Source: Paragyromitra xinjiangensis (Eukaryota > Ascomycota > Pezizomycetes > Pezizales > Discinaceae). Taken from it: a DNA stretch of 64,000 bases. The notes under the pieces were generated by a model that saw only the letters and a program-made list of their open reading frames with translations, searched no databases and was not told the origin of the DNA. The DNA lies in contig JBCAMK010000002.1 of NCBI GenBank assembly GCA_038503065.1, forward strand, positions 620,001-684,000. Direction: 5' to 3'. The position numbers and the translations under genes were made by a program. Below are positions 13,572 to 25,372 of this stretch, one piece after another; the stretch's first letter is position 1, and each line of letters begins with the position of its first letter.

Positions 13572-14009
13572 GGTTGACTCGAGTATGCAATGTCTGTAAG
13601 GTGGCGTAATTGGGTTACACGAGTTTTACTCGAGTTTGGGATGGAATGATGCATTGATTTAGGGCTCTTTCAAGGTCTTTTGTTTAGACTGTCCCATTCA
13701 TCGATAGAATAAATTCCCTGGTTTAAGCTTTTTATCAATACCATACTTTGTTGGAGGGTCTGTTGTTGTAAATATTCCCAGAATTGATGGGGATCTGTGA
13801 TATCTAAGTTCCCGTAGGGTAGTAGTTGGCGTTGATTCGTTGAAGACGGAGTGGGTAGTGTAAATGTGGGTTACTTACATGTAGGTGTGCCTGGTTGCTG
13901 GCAGGAAACCCTAACCCTTGTTGTATATTGCCACCTGAAGCTTACCCTGGCAAAAGCGCAACATCTTCACAGCAACGCGACGTCACGAAATCTTCCATCT
14001 CTAACAGTC
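13572..14009. other. AAT-CDC40 spacer with telobox
   Basis: 3' flank of the aminotransferase and promoter of CDC40. A reading frame in phase with CDC40 extends upstream to 13851 but has no ATG before 14010. A telomere-like motif is annotated separately. Confidence 0.5.
13906..13917 (+). promoter_or_regulatory. telobox-like motif upstream of CDC40
   Basis: AAACCCTAACCC, nearly two telomeric repeat units, lies about 93 bp upstream of the CDC40 start. Telobox motifs in promoters bind Myb/Tbf1-type factors in yeasts and plants. A role here is inferred from sequence only. Confidence 0.4.
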
Positions 14010-15856
14010 ATGTCGCTCCTCGTGGATTACGCCTCCAGCGAGGACGAAGGAGCTGGCTCTTCAACTTCAACCGGTATCCCTAAATTCACTTCCGCGGCAA
14101 GAGTTGTGGCCGCCCCTGATGTCTCTTTAGAGGTTGAGTAAACACTCTCTTTGGTTCTTCCAATTCTTCATGTTCAGTCAGCTAATACCCCCTCAGGATC
14201 CTATGCAACTCCGTCAGTCCCTCATAAAGCAAACAGATAAAAGGATCACGACGAATATGACATATGAACAACTTTCGGCGCCCATTGTCGGCCCCTCGAA
14301 CCCGTTCATATCAGCCGACAGCGCCTCGCGGAAACGCAAAAACGTCCTCACAGGTTACGCCGAAGAGTCTGCCATCTCAGACTCAACATTTCGGACGCAG
14401 CAACGAACATTTATCTCTCTGGGTTATGCACAGGATCCGTCGTTGTCAGCAAATGGCAACACGTATGTTGGGAACCAAGAGAGTGTTGCCTTACATGGTG
14501 GGAAGGATGTGGTACAATTGAGGCCTTCAAGGCAGGAGACCGATGCCATCAAGAGAAAGCGGACGAGCAAGGGGGATCCGTCAATTATTGATGGTGAGAA
14601 CGCGTACGTTGGCCCGTGGGCGAAGTACAATGCTTTGCCGGCGACACTATCAGAGTCAGAAGGGGACGAAGAAGAGGAAGGCGAAGAGGAGTATGCCGCG
14701 CCCGCATCGAACCCGATTATTGACAAAGCGGGCAAGGAGTATCTGAATGTGAATACGGGCGGAGTTGGGGCGGAGACGACGGATTTCCATGGGAGTCAGC
14801 AATATGATTACCAGGGGAGGACGTATATGCATGTGCCCCAGGATCTGGAAGTGGATCTCAAGAAGGAGCTTGGGAGCTGGACGAATTATATTCCGAAGAA
14901 ACTGGTACATACTTGGAAGGGACATACGAAGCCTATTACAGCGCTCAGATTTTTCCCAGGAGCTGGGCATTTGTTGCTGTCCAGTAGTAGCGACGCAAAA
15001 GTAAAGGTATGTTGTTGCAGTTGCCCTCTCATTATCTTAAGCATTCTAACTGGTGTAGATCTGGGACGTCTACCATGACCGCGAGCTTCTCCGTACCTAC
15101 AATGGCCATTCCAAAGCTGTCACTGACATAACCTTCAATAATGATGGTACACAATTCCTTACTGCCTCTTATGATCGTTATATGAAGCTCTGGGACACCG
15201 AAACTGGCAAATGTGTCCATCGTTACACCACCGGCAAGATTCCACATGTAATCCGCTTCAACCCAGAACCCAATCTCCACCACGAGTTCCTAGCAGGTAT
15301 GTCCGATAAAAAGATCATCCAATTCGACACCCGTACAGAGGAAGTCGTTCAGGAATACGACCACCATCTCGGCCCCGTTAATACCATCACCTTTGTCGAC
15401 GAGAATCGTCGCTTCATCACTACCTCCGACGATAAATCTCTGCGTGCCTGGGAATACGGTATCCCAGTTCCTATCAAGTTCATTGCAGAACCGTACATGT
15501 ACTCGATGGTTCGCGCATCCTTGCACCCTAGCGGGAAGTACGTTGCGTACCAGTCTGGGGACAACCAGGTTGTGGTTTATGCTGCAACAGATAAATTCCG
15601 TCAGAACAGGAAGAAGGTATTCCGTGGTCACAATAACGCCGGCTACGCGATTGATGTGGATATTTCTCCCGACGGACAGTTCTTGATGAGTGGTGATTCG
15701 GGCGGGTTCTTGTGCTTTTGGGACTGGAAAACTTGTAAGATGTACCACAAGTTTCAGGCAAGTGATGGACCGGTTGTGGCGGCTCAATGGCATCCACAAG
15801 AGACGAGCAAAGTGGCGAGCGCAGGATTGGATAATGTCATTAAGTACTGGGATTAG
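14010..15856 (+). CDS. CDC40: pre-mRNA splicing factor Cdc40/Prp17, WD40 protein
   Basis: Cdc40/Prp17 is a second-step splicing factor of the catalytic spliceosome. Exons 14010-14132, 14197-15006 and 15059-15856 encode 576 aa. The N-terminus begins MSLLVDYASSEDE, typical of the family. The middle contains NPFISADSASRKRKNVLTGY, acidic GDEEEEGEEEY, and the conserved SQQYDYQGRTYMHVPQDL and YIPKKLVHTWKGHTKPITAL leading into the propeller. Seven WD repeats follow, including LLLSSSSDAKVKIWDVY, FLTASYDRYMKLWDTETG, FITTSDDKSLRAWEYGIPVP, FLMSGDSGGFLCFWDWKTCK and the final ASAGLDNVIKYWD. The first intron uses GTTGAG as donor because only that keeps the frame into DPMQLRQSL. It is in tandem with the aminotransferase. 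Confidence 0.95.
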
Positions 15857-16636
15857 GGGGGTTATTTTCTTTTTTTGATGAGATGATTTTTGTTGAGTGG
15901 GACTATCGGGACAAAATTGTGAATGGGGAGAATGTAACAGTAGCAAACGGTAGAAATACTCACGATTATGACAATTGATATCCTGTCCTAATACGGGTAT
16001 TCAATTAGATGCAACATAGACCGTCATTTGAACGTAAAGCTTTCTTTTCTTAGTATCTGGAGTTTAGGACGCTACGGACTAAAATTTCTCTTTGTTACCT
16101 TACCGACATTAGTAGTCTAAGCAAGAAGGTTTCCTAGATGTGTTGAGATCGTGTTTTAGAAAAGTCCAGTGTCAATTTCTACCGAGCAAATCAGCTTTCT
16201 TTACTTTAATCAGATCATACCGGGGCTATGAAGAGTATTCAAGAAACCACCTCACTTTTCCTCTTCCGTCTGACTATTTGTATGTGTTGCTACTATTTTG
16301 GTTGTTCCTGGTGACATGGACTATCACTCGGCAGTGGTGGGATTGGAAACAGGAGCTTCTCGCAAGCGTTATTGTGGTTTACCCACTTATCTAGTAAATT
16401 GAACGCTAAAAAACATTAGAAGAATCTATCTTTATAACCACCTAAATCATCTGCGAACAATTCTGTGTACTGTAAGTGGGGCAAATACAGAGCGCCAAGA
16501 CACGTTGGGCATGATCGCCGCACTTATCGTTAGAGCTCTGCTTGTACAAACGTAACGTTCACTTCAACTTACGAGCTCCCCACCATCAACCACCAAACAT
16601 CGCCATCAATCTATCCCCATAGTTCATCTTGCAATC
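15857..16636. other. CDC40-PRE1 spacer
   Basis: 3' flank of CDC40 and promoter of PRE1. An 84-codon ORF at 16140-16394 with one hydrophobic segment is the only open stretch. It has no supporting context and is not called as a gene. Confidence 0.45.
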
Positions 16637-17594
16637 ATGTCTGTCTCCTCCTCTCATCTCCTCTGCTATCCAGAAAATCTAATCGATTGTTGGTTGCTGA
16701 CTGCTATGCGTTCGTCGTTACAGGGAAGTACTTCTAGGCATCACCGGCAAAGACTTCGTCCTCATCGCGGCTTCCAAGGCTGCCATGCGCGGCGTTACTG
16801 TCCTGAAAGAGGAGGATGATAAAACCCGTGTTTTGAACCCACATACGTTGATGGCATATTCCGGAGAGGCTGGGGATACCGGTTAGCCCCACCTTTACCC
16901 CTCCGTTTGTTCGATAGCAATACTTTTAGTTCGGTTAGTAGAGAGGCTGGGTTAGAGCTGATGTGGGAGATTAATGTAGTCCAGTTTGCGGAATACATCC
17001 AGGCAAATGTTCAGTTGTACGGGATGAGGAATAACTCGAAGTGGCAGCTTTCACCAAGTGCCGTCGCGAGCTTCGTTCGACGGGAGTTGGCGAGGAGTTT
17101 AAGAAGTAGGGTATGAATAACTTTCCCTTCATCTGATCAAGATTTCCATTGCTTTGATTATCTCCCATCATCTTTGGGCTCTCATGGATGGTCATTAATT
17201 CATATTCGGATAGAAACCCTATTATGTCAACCTTCTCATTGGTGGCTTTGATACCAACACCAACGAGCCTTCACTGTACTGGTTGGACTACCTGGCGGCG
17301 TCAGCGAAGACACCCTACTCAGCGCACGGATATGCGCAATATTACTGTCTATCTATCCTCGATAAGCACCATAACCCGAACATCTCTCTCGAGGAAGGTC
17401 AGAAGCTGTTAAAGATGTGCCACGAGGAGGTTCGTCATCTAATATCCCCTACCTGATAGCAGTGTTCTTTGTATGGGTTGGGGCTAATGCACTGCTGGTT
17501 TTTTTTCTAGTTGGTCAAGAGAGTGCCCATAGATTACAAGGGATTGACAGTTAAGGTCATAACCGCAGAAGGTGTAAAGGAGCTCGAGCTTTAG
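16637..17594 (+). CDS. PRE1: 20S proteasome subunit beta-4 (Pre1/PSMB2)
   Basis: The product is a structural, non-proteolytic beta subunit of the 20S core. Exons 16637-16638, 16724-16881, 16980-17110, 17214-17429 and 17511-17594 give 196 aa (yeast Pre1 has 198). The protein begins [19 protein letters not shown], matching family N-termini that start directly with M[DE]xxLGI, without a propeptide or catalytic Thr. This requires the ATG to be interrupted after AT by an intron with GTCTGT donor and TTACAG acceptor. Later blocks are intact: [73 protein letters not shown] and [19 protein letters not shown]. The alternative donor at 16693 would leave an intron of about 31 nt and an unrelated N-terminus, so I prefer the split start codon. 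Confidence 0.92.
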
Positions 17595-17955
17595 ACTGGG
17601 CTTGTGGGGGACTCTTACGAAACTTGATTCCTTTTTGTAAAAAAGCTACAATAAAAAGGATTACATAAACGTCCACGGGATTCTAAGGTCATGCCCGAAT
17701 TTGTATCAAGACTAATTCTCGCTTTCTGTGTGACGAGAGGTTTATGGGTTGATACCTTTTTAATAAACGTACCACTACATGGTCCATTGTTATTATCCTG
17801 CTGCTAAATACCTAATGGGCCATGCATGGTATATTTATTTCACTCGAATAACTACAAGAAAGAAGATAAAAGCAAGCAAAGCTAGAAACTATAAAGAAAA
17901 GAAGAAGAAAATGAAGGCAATCACAGCTCCTCTATTACCATGTTACAGTTCTCGA
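17595..17955. other. convergent 3' spacer PRE1/LSC1
   Basis: Purine-rich and AT-rich 361-bp spacer between two stop codons. An AATAAAAAGG-type signal near 17650 may serve PRE1. Nothing else is visible. Confidence 0.45.
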
Positions 17956-19379
17956 TTACAAGAGATCACGCTTCACAAACTGCTCGTGTAGGGTCTTACC
18001 GAGCTTTGCTGGGCTCCTCTCAACAATAGCACCTGCGGACTCGAGCGCCGCAATCTTGGACTCAGCACCACCCTTACCGCCGGACACGATAGCACCGGCG
18101 TGACCCATACGTCTACCAGGAGGAGCGGTGATACCGGCAATGAAGGAAACGATAGGCTTGTTTTTGGGGTTATTGGTGGTGATGTATTCTGCTGCATCCT
18201 CCTCGGCGGAACCACCGATTTCACCAATCATGATGATGCCTGTCGTGCGTTTCCCCGTCAGTTCGTTTGATTATGTGGAAGAACTAGTGGGATTTACCAT
18301 CTGTCCCTTCGTCGTTCAAGAACACAGACAAAGCGTCGATGAAGGAAGTTCCTGAGAATGGATCTCCGCCAATGCCGATAACCAAGCTCTGGCCGAGCCC
18401 AACTTGTGTAGTCTGGTTGACGGCCTCGTAGGTAAGGGTTCCGGAGCGGGAAACAATTCCAATTCGGCCACGCTTGTGGATAAAGCCGGGCATGATACCG
18501 ATTTTACATTGACCGGGGGACTGTCCATGAATGTAATTAGCTATATGTGATACTTACAGTGCTCTCGAGGATGACCTACAATGATCCCAGGGCAGTTAGG
18601 TCCAACAAGCCTAGTTTTGTTCTGGGTTTTCAGGATATCGACGACACGGACCATGTCGTTCTGGGGAATCCCTTCGGTAATACAGACGATGAGACCAATC
18701 TCAGCTGCAATAGCTTCTTCGATGGAGGCTGCAGCGACTGATGGGGGGACAAAAATAGCACTGCATGATTATTGCACACATCAGCTATTTCGTGTCCTTC
18801 CTAGAGTCCGCCTATATCCCCCATAAAAAAAAATCCTCTTCTGAATTTTGTGATAATGGTGAAGCAGTACCTAGCATCCGCTGTAGAAATAAAACCCTCT
18901 CATTTAGCTCCTATATATCTCGTGGATTGTTTGTCAGAGGGCTACTCGCCTCCAACTGACTTTACTGCCTCACTGACAGAACCAAACACCGGGCGATCCA
19001 AGTGAGTGGTTCCAGCCTTTTTGGGATTGATACCACCAACGACATTGGTGCCGTACTCAATAGCCTGTCGAGCATGGAAACTATTCGATATATACCGTTA
19101 ACATAACCGTCCTATTTGCAAGCTTCTTAGGCGCAAGTGAAATTATTTGAACGTACGTTCCCTGCTTTCCGGTGAAGCCTAAAATTCCGCGATTCTATTA
19201 ATGCTGTAATTATGATAAACCGGAGGTGGGGGGTAAGGGGGGTAAAACAGACCCTGGAATATCACTTTGGTATCGGCATTAATGAGAAGGTTCTTTGCGG
19301 TCGAGGCATACCCAGAGGAGGCATATCCACGGGTGCCAGCGGCCAGCGCGGAGGAGGAGAGGCGCTTCAAGGCGAGCAT
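17956..19379 (-). CDS. LSC1: succinyl-CoA ligase alpha subunit, mitochondrial
   Basis: The enzyme performs the TCA-cycle step succinyl-CoA to succinate with nucleotide triphosphate formation, as a dimer with the beta subunit in mitochondria. Seven exons close in frame to 325 aa: 19379-19253, 19178-19157, 19080-18950, 18880-18871, 18760-18580, 18520-18298 and 18239-17956. The N-terminus [20 protein letters not shown] is a typical presequence. The CoA-binding motif [19 protein letters not shown], the block [38 protein letters not shown] and [19 protein letters not shown] are all present. [17 protein letters not shown] carries the phosphorylated histidine. The 10-nt exon, after a GC-AG intron, restores ADASAIFVPP without a gap against bacterial and human enzymes. 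Skipping it would use a GT donor and give a product two residues shorter that is still in frame. Confidence 0.93.
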
Positions 19380-20107
19380 CTTTGAGAAGGATGAAGGGGG
19401 GGTATGGCGGGGTCTTTCAGTGATGTTTTATTGGATCTACTGTGGTTGAGGTTCCCCGAGGTCGGGATGTGGAAATCGCTCTTGGCGCTTCGAGGGCGTG
19501 CCGACATTCGCCGAGATAGAAAAATTGGAGACTGTGAGTATACAAATAATCAAAAGAGAATTATTCAGGCAGAGGGTGTGATTTATTGCTTTATATCTTT
19601 ATGAGGGTAGTTTGGGTTTGATGGGACTTTTGCTAAATTATTTAGATGGTTTATGCTGTTTGAGAGAGCTCGGGAGTAGAGAAGGTGGCCCAAGAACATG
19701 GAACCTTCGTAGCCAAGGTGTATATATGTGGATCTTTACGGCTGAGAGTTTTTCTTTTCCCTTCTTTCTTTTCCTGCTATAATATCTGTGTTCTAATATG
19801 ATAGCTACGACGTCTCGATATGGGCGGTTTTGTGCTGCTGTCCAATTTTCCTGGTGGAGAGAAAACGCCGTGGCTTCTGTGGCCGGGTAACCGGGTCTGC
19901 TGGGAGGCGACCAATTTCAACCAAACATTGAAGTGCTGTGTGAGCGTGCGTGCGTGCTTCTACCTCACCCAGATCACAATCAACGTCAGAGCATCGCGAC
20001 ATCGGTAGAGAATAGCTCTCGACCCTTTAACTTTGTCATTCTTTCACTCCTTAATTCCTACTTCTTGAATTCCATCTTTCTTTCCTTCTTTCTCGCTCGT
20101 CTTTACC
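19380..20107. promoter_or_regulatory. divergent promoter LSC1/HSH155
   Basis: This 728-bp spacer separates divergent start codons. A long CT-rich tract occupies about 20036-20105 just before the HSH155 ATG, a common pattern upstream of fungal start sites. No coding exon is supported. Confidence 0.5.
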
Positions 20108-23100
20108 ATGGCTGACGGTAAGAGTGTCCATATCTCCTTTAACGCGCTCGTTGCTAATATAGATACTCTGATAGCGGAATTCGAGGAGATCCGCCGCCAC
20201 CAGGCGGAGCGCAACACGGCGAAAGCCGGGAAACTCGGTTCGAAAACTTTCGACCCTTCTTCACAGCGCGAGTCTTCAAAGCAATCCCTTACAGATACTT
20301 TTGACACAAGCCTTTACGATCGCGCTGGTACCGATAAATTCGCTGGATACGCCACTTCCATCCCCGTAAACGAGGATGACGATGATGATGTGGAGATGGC
20401 TGGCGGTGACGGGACGCGAAGGCTGGTGGGACAGTACACTGCTTCCAAAGAGCTCTTGAACGAGTTTGCGGGCGCCGGCGATGACGATACGGACCTTATG
20501 ACCTCAAAGGCAAAGGGTGCTCAGATTGCCGATAGGGAGACCGATTACCAGAAACGAAGATTCCAGAGACAGTTAACCCCTACACGAAAGGACGCGTTCA
20601 AAGAAGATGGCGAGGGACGAAGTTACAGGGAGGTTATGCAAGAGAAGGAGATTGAAAGGGAAGAAGAACGGGTAAGGAGAAAAATCGAGGAGGCGATGAA
20701 GAAAGAGAAGGAAAATGGGGGTGACAGGATGGAAGGGGTTGAGTACAAGGCGGCTTTGAAGGATGAATCTGATAAAGATGCTGTGACAGATGGAACTAGA
20801 AAACGGGTATGTGTTATTTCCGTTTTTCTCATATCCTTGTTTCTCTCTCTCTGAAACTTGCTAACAACTTTATAGAAGAAGAGATGGGATGTAGCAGGCG
20901 ATGACGGCGCTGTAGCGATCAAGGAAGAAGATTCTAAAAAGCCTCGAGCAAGTAGATGGGACATTGCAGCTGCTCCAGATGCGACACCAGTGGTAAAGCG
21001 CTCTCGCTGGGATCAAGCTCCCTCTCTTACTTCTGCTACACCCGTCGGAAATCAGGGACTTGTGACTCCTATGCACCCATCTGTTTCTGCTACCCCTGTT
21101 CCTCACATGCCTCTTACTTTTGGACATGGAGACAGGAATGCGGCTCTATCCGATGAAGAGCTCGACGAGATGTTGCCCAGCGAAGGGTACAAGATCCTTG
21201 ATCCGCCGCCCGGATATGCCCCGATTCGTACACCAGCGAGGAAACTTATGTCCACACCAGCTCCTATGAGCTCCACAGGTATCGGAGGCTTCATGATGCA
21301 GGAACCTGAGAATGCCAGGTCCCTCGGGAAGCAGATGCCTGCGGATATCCCAGGAGTGGGAGATCTTCAATTCTTCAAACCAGAAGATATGGCTTACTTC
21401 GGGAAGTTAGTCGACGGCGGTGATGAGAATGCCATGACGGTCGAAGAACTGAAAGAACGAAAGATTATGCGTCTGCTTCTTAAAGTCAAGAACGGAACAC
21501 CCCCCATGCGAAAGACCGCCCTCCGTCAACTCACCGACAACGCTCGCCAATTCGGTGCCGGCCCACTCTTCAACCAGATCCTTCCCCTACTCATGGAGAA
21601 GACGCTCGAAGATCAGGAACGCCATCTGTTGGTGAAGGTCATTGATCGTATCCTCTACAAGCTAGATGATCTTGTCAGGCCGTATGTGCATAAAATCTTG
21701 GTCGTCATTGAGCCACTTCTGATTGATCAGGATTACTATGCGCGTGTTGAAGGCCGTGAGATTATTAGCAACCTGTCAAAGGCTGCCGGTCTAGCGCACA
21801 TGATTTCAACCATGCGCCCAGATATCGATCACGTCGATGAATATGTGCGAAACACCACTGCTAGGGCGTTTGCTGTCGTGGCGTCGGCGCTCGGAATTCC
21901 TGCATTGTTGCCGTTTTTGAGGGCCGTCTGTAGGTCCAAGAAAAGTTGGCAAGCTAGACATACAGGTGTTAAAATCGTGCAGCAGATTCCTATCCTCATG
22001 GGATGTGCTATCTTGCCTCACTTGAAGGGCCTGGTGGAGTGTATTGGCCCCAACTTGGAGGACGAGCAGGCTAAGGTCCGAACAGTCACTAGTTTGGCCA
22101 TCGCGGCATTGGCGGAAGCAGCGAGTCCCTATGGTATTGAGAGTTTCGATACTATCCTGAACCCTCTTTGGACCGGAGCCAAGAAGCAACGCGGAAAGGG
22201 TCTTGCTGGTTTCTTAAAGGCGGTTGGATACATCATCCCGCTCATGGATGAGGAGTATGCAAACTACTACACCTCTGAAGTGATGGAGATTTTGCTGCGA
22301 GAGTTCCAGAGTCCCGATGAAGAGATGAAGAAAGTTGTTTTAAAGGTTGTTAGCCAGTGTGCCGGAACTGAAGGTGTGACTGCGGCATACCTGAAGGAGA
22401 ATGTGCTACCTGAATTCTTCAAGGCCTTCTGGGTTCGGCGGATGGCACTCGACAAGAGAAACTATCGCCAGGTTGTGGAGACTACTGTTGACTTGGCTCA
22501 GAAGGTTGGATGCGGGGAGATCACCGAGCGGATCGTCGACCACCTTAAGGACGAGAGCGAGCCATATCGTAAGATGACACTTGAGAGTGTTGAGAAAGTT
22601 ATCGCGTCTTTGGGAGCTGCGGATATTGGTGAGCGTCTGGAGGAGAGATTGGTAGATGGTGTGTTGTTTGCATTCCAGGAACAGACGATGGAGGATGTGG
22701 TTATGCTTAATGGGTTTGGGACGGTTGTCAATGCCTTGGGGACGCGATGCAAGCCGTATCTACCACAGATCGTAAGCACAATCCTGTGGAGGTTAAACAA
22801 TAAGAGCTCTGCTGTCAGACAGCAGAGTGCGGATCTGATTTCAAGAATTGCAGTTGTGATGGTACGTCATCCCTTCCCCTTTTCGGGTATGGAAACTTTT
22901 TGCTGACCCGGGCTACAATAGAAACAATGTGGAGAAGATGCTTTGATGGGTAAACTTGGTGTCGTTCTCTATGAGTACCTCGGAGAAGAGTACCCTGAAG
23001 TCTTGGGTTCCATTCTTGGTGCACTGAGATCCATTGTTACTGTTGTCGGTATCAATAGCATGCAACCGCCAATCAAAGACTTGCTTCCTCGATTGACACC

Positions 23101-23997
23101 CATTTTAAGGAACAGACACGAGAAGGTGCAGGAGAACACTATTGATTTGGTGGGCAGAATTGCGGATAGAGGTGCTGAGTTTGTGAGCGCGAGAGAATGG
23201 ATGAGGATTTGTTTTGAGCTGTTGGATATGTTGAAGGCACACAAGAAGGGAATCAGAAGAGCAGCGAACAACACATTCGGTAAGTGATCATGCTTGTCAC
23301 AAGCCAATACAACATACTGATTTCATCGCATCCAGGTTTCATTGCCAAAGCCATTGGTCCGCAGGATGTTCTTGCAACCTTACTTAATAACTTGAGGGTC
23401 CAAGAGCGTCAATCCCGTGTCTGTACCGCCGTCGCTATCGGTATTGTGGCGGAGACCTGCGCTCCCTTCACCGTCCTTCCTGCATTAATGAACGAGTACC
23501 GTGTTCCTGAACTCAACGTCCAAAACGGTGTTCTGAAATCACTCTCTTTCCTCTTTGAATACATCGGTGAGATGGCTAAAGACTATGTTTATGCCGTAAC
23601 CCCCCTTCTCGAAGACGCCTTGATCGATCGTGACCAAGTGCACCGACAGACTGCTGCCTCGGTTGTCAAGCATGTTGCTCTCGGTGTCGTTGGTTTAGGG
23701 TGCGAGGATGCGATGATGCATCTGTTGAATCTGCTCTATCCAAATATGTTTGAGACATCACCTCACGTTATTGATAGAATCATTGAGGCTATCGATGCGA
23801 TCAGGATGGCGATTGGGCCGGGGCTGGTGATGAATTATGTCTGGGCAGGACTGTTTCATCCAGCAAGGAAAGTGAGGACGCCGTATTGGAGACTGTATAA
23901 TAATGCGTACGTCCAGAGCGCGGATTGTCTGGTACCGTTCTACCCGAACCTAGATGAGGAGAAACTTCTGAGACATGAGTTGTCGATTGTTATTTAA
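20108..23997 (+). CDS. HSH155: SF3b subunit 1 (Hsh155/SF3B1), U2 snRNP
   Basis: This HEAT-repeat scaffold of the SF3b particle clamps the U2/branch-site duplex during spliceosome assembly. Exons 20108-20806, 20876-22861, 22922-23279 and 23336-23997 give 1234 aa (human SF3B1 has 1304). The first about 330 residues are charged and disordered. They carry RWD-type U2AF-ligand motifs ([26 protein letters not shown]) interspersed with TP sites. [15 protein letters not shown] and [19 protein letters not shown] mark the transition to the HEAT superhelix. The superhelix is nearly collinear with human, for example [20 protein letters not shown], which holds the lysine equivalent to human K700, and [19 protein letters not shown]. 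Further on are [15 protein letters not shown] in the drug-binding hinge and [20 protein letters not shown]. All key blocks are intact. Confidence 0.97.
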
Positions 23998-25372
23998 GAT
24001 GATGTGCACGGGAAATGTTGGATGCATGGTGGTGTTTTTTTTCTTTCTTTTTCTTATCTTTTCTCTTTTTTGTTTTGGCAGGGGAGAATTAATTCATCAG
24101 TGCGGGAGGTGTTGTTGTAGGATACTAAATATTAAGGGTAGTAGGGTGAATGAAGAGAAGGTACGGGATAGTTTTCTACTTCAGTAAATTATAAGAAAAG
24201 CTTGGAATATACTATAGTCGTTCTTTTCTCGACTTTTTAGGCATGGCGTAGGGGTGTACTAAATAGGTGATCGCGAAAGTTATTGAAATCCTTTTTTTTT
24301 TTCTTATGACCATTATCCGTCCTTACGCGCGCGGTTTAATTCACTGCGAACCAAACCAGTCTCCTAAGTAGCATGACGCTCAAGCTTCGACTTCATACAC
24401 GAACCTACATGTTTGGTGGGAACTCCACGGGAATCTCGGGGTAGTAGCTTCGCCCAAATCAATTCGACATGGGTGCCTTCATAGATGGTGCCCCACGATT
24501 TTGTGAGGCAACAGGTAACTGAGCAAAATCACTGTCTGTCACTCGTCTTAAGTATTTACCTACTCTACCATCCGGGAAAGGCGTGGATTGACAGGGACAA
24601 TGGATAAAACTAGGCAGAATCCTTTGTACAAGGTTTTGATTGGCGTGCTTAAGCTTTTGGGGACAGGAGTTTCTTCTAGCCGAAACATAGCATTTCCCGA
24701 CGACGAGTCACGGGTCAACATCCACTATTCTATCACTGCTACCAACAGCACCAATAATAAACAGACAGAATGGTGTTCCTCGAGTCTGGATGGAGTATTA
24801 TTCCACTTGTGATGTGCTAGGATTCTACTCAAGGATAATCACAATCAGCCTCCCCTGCAAACATCTTAAGGCTAGTTAAAGAAATTACTTCCTCGACCAG
24901 TATTTTGAGAACCAATATCACAACGTAGAAAATCATGTCTTGGTTGCTTTATCGATGCAGACTAGATGCCGGAGAAGTGACCTAATACGGTGCTCTTTGG
25001 GCCTGGCATTGGGGGTGGAGACGGGGAGAACTAGCACCCAAAGAGCAAAATGGCAGTCTCTAGAGAATAGGCAGTCGATCTGGCCCCTACCTTCTAGGTT
25101 TACTATTATTCAGGATCAGAAAATAGGTCATTGTCGAGTGATACACCATAGAATAGTGCTTATGATAAATAGTATCTACAATTCCCTGGGATGGAGAAAA
25201 CAATAAAAGAGAACTAATATGCGATCCTATTGCAATAACTCGCTTCACTTGAGCTTAAACCACCAACAAAGTGAAAAGCCAATATCTCATGACGAACCCC
25301 CAGCCATTCCCCAGTCCGAAGAGAATAGAAATCGTGAACCTAAAACTAATACACATAAAAATAAAGGGCAAC
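23998..25372. other. convergent spacer HSH155/XDH
   Basis: 1.4-kb spacer between two stop codons. T-rich and A-rich tracts near 24035-24060 and 24291-24302 follow HSH155. No exon, tRNA or repeat is supported. Confidence 0.45.

Noticed and set aside
13851..14009. Upstream in-frame extension of CDC40
   Set aside because: The frame opens with GTG and has no ATG before 14010. MSLLVDYASSEDE is the conserved family N-terminus.
16140..16394. 84-codon ORF with one membrane-like segment
   Set aside because: Short, with no domain, codon or splice support, and it lies in a T-rich intergenic region where hydrophobic frames arise by chance.
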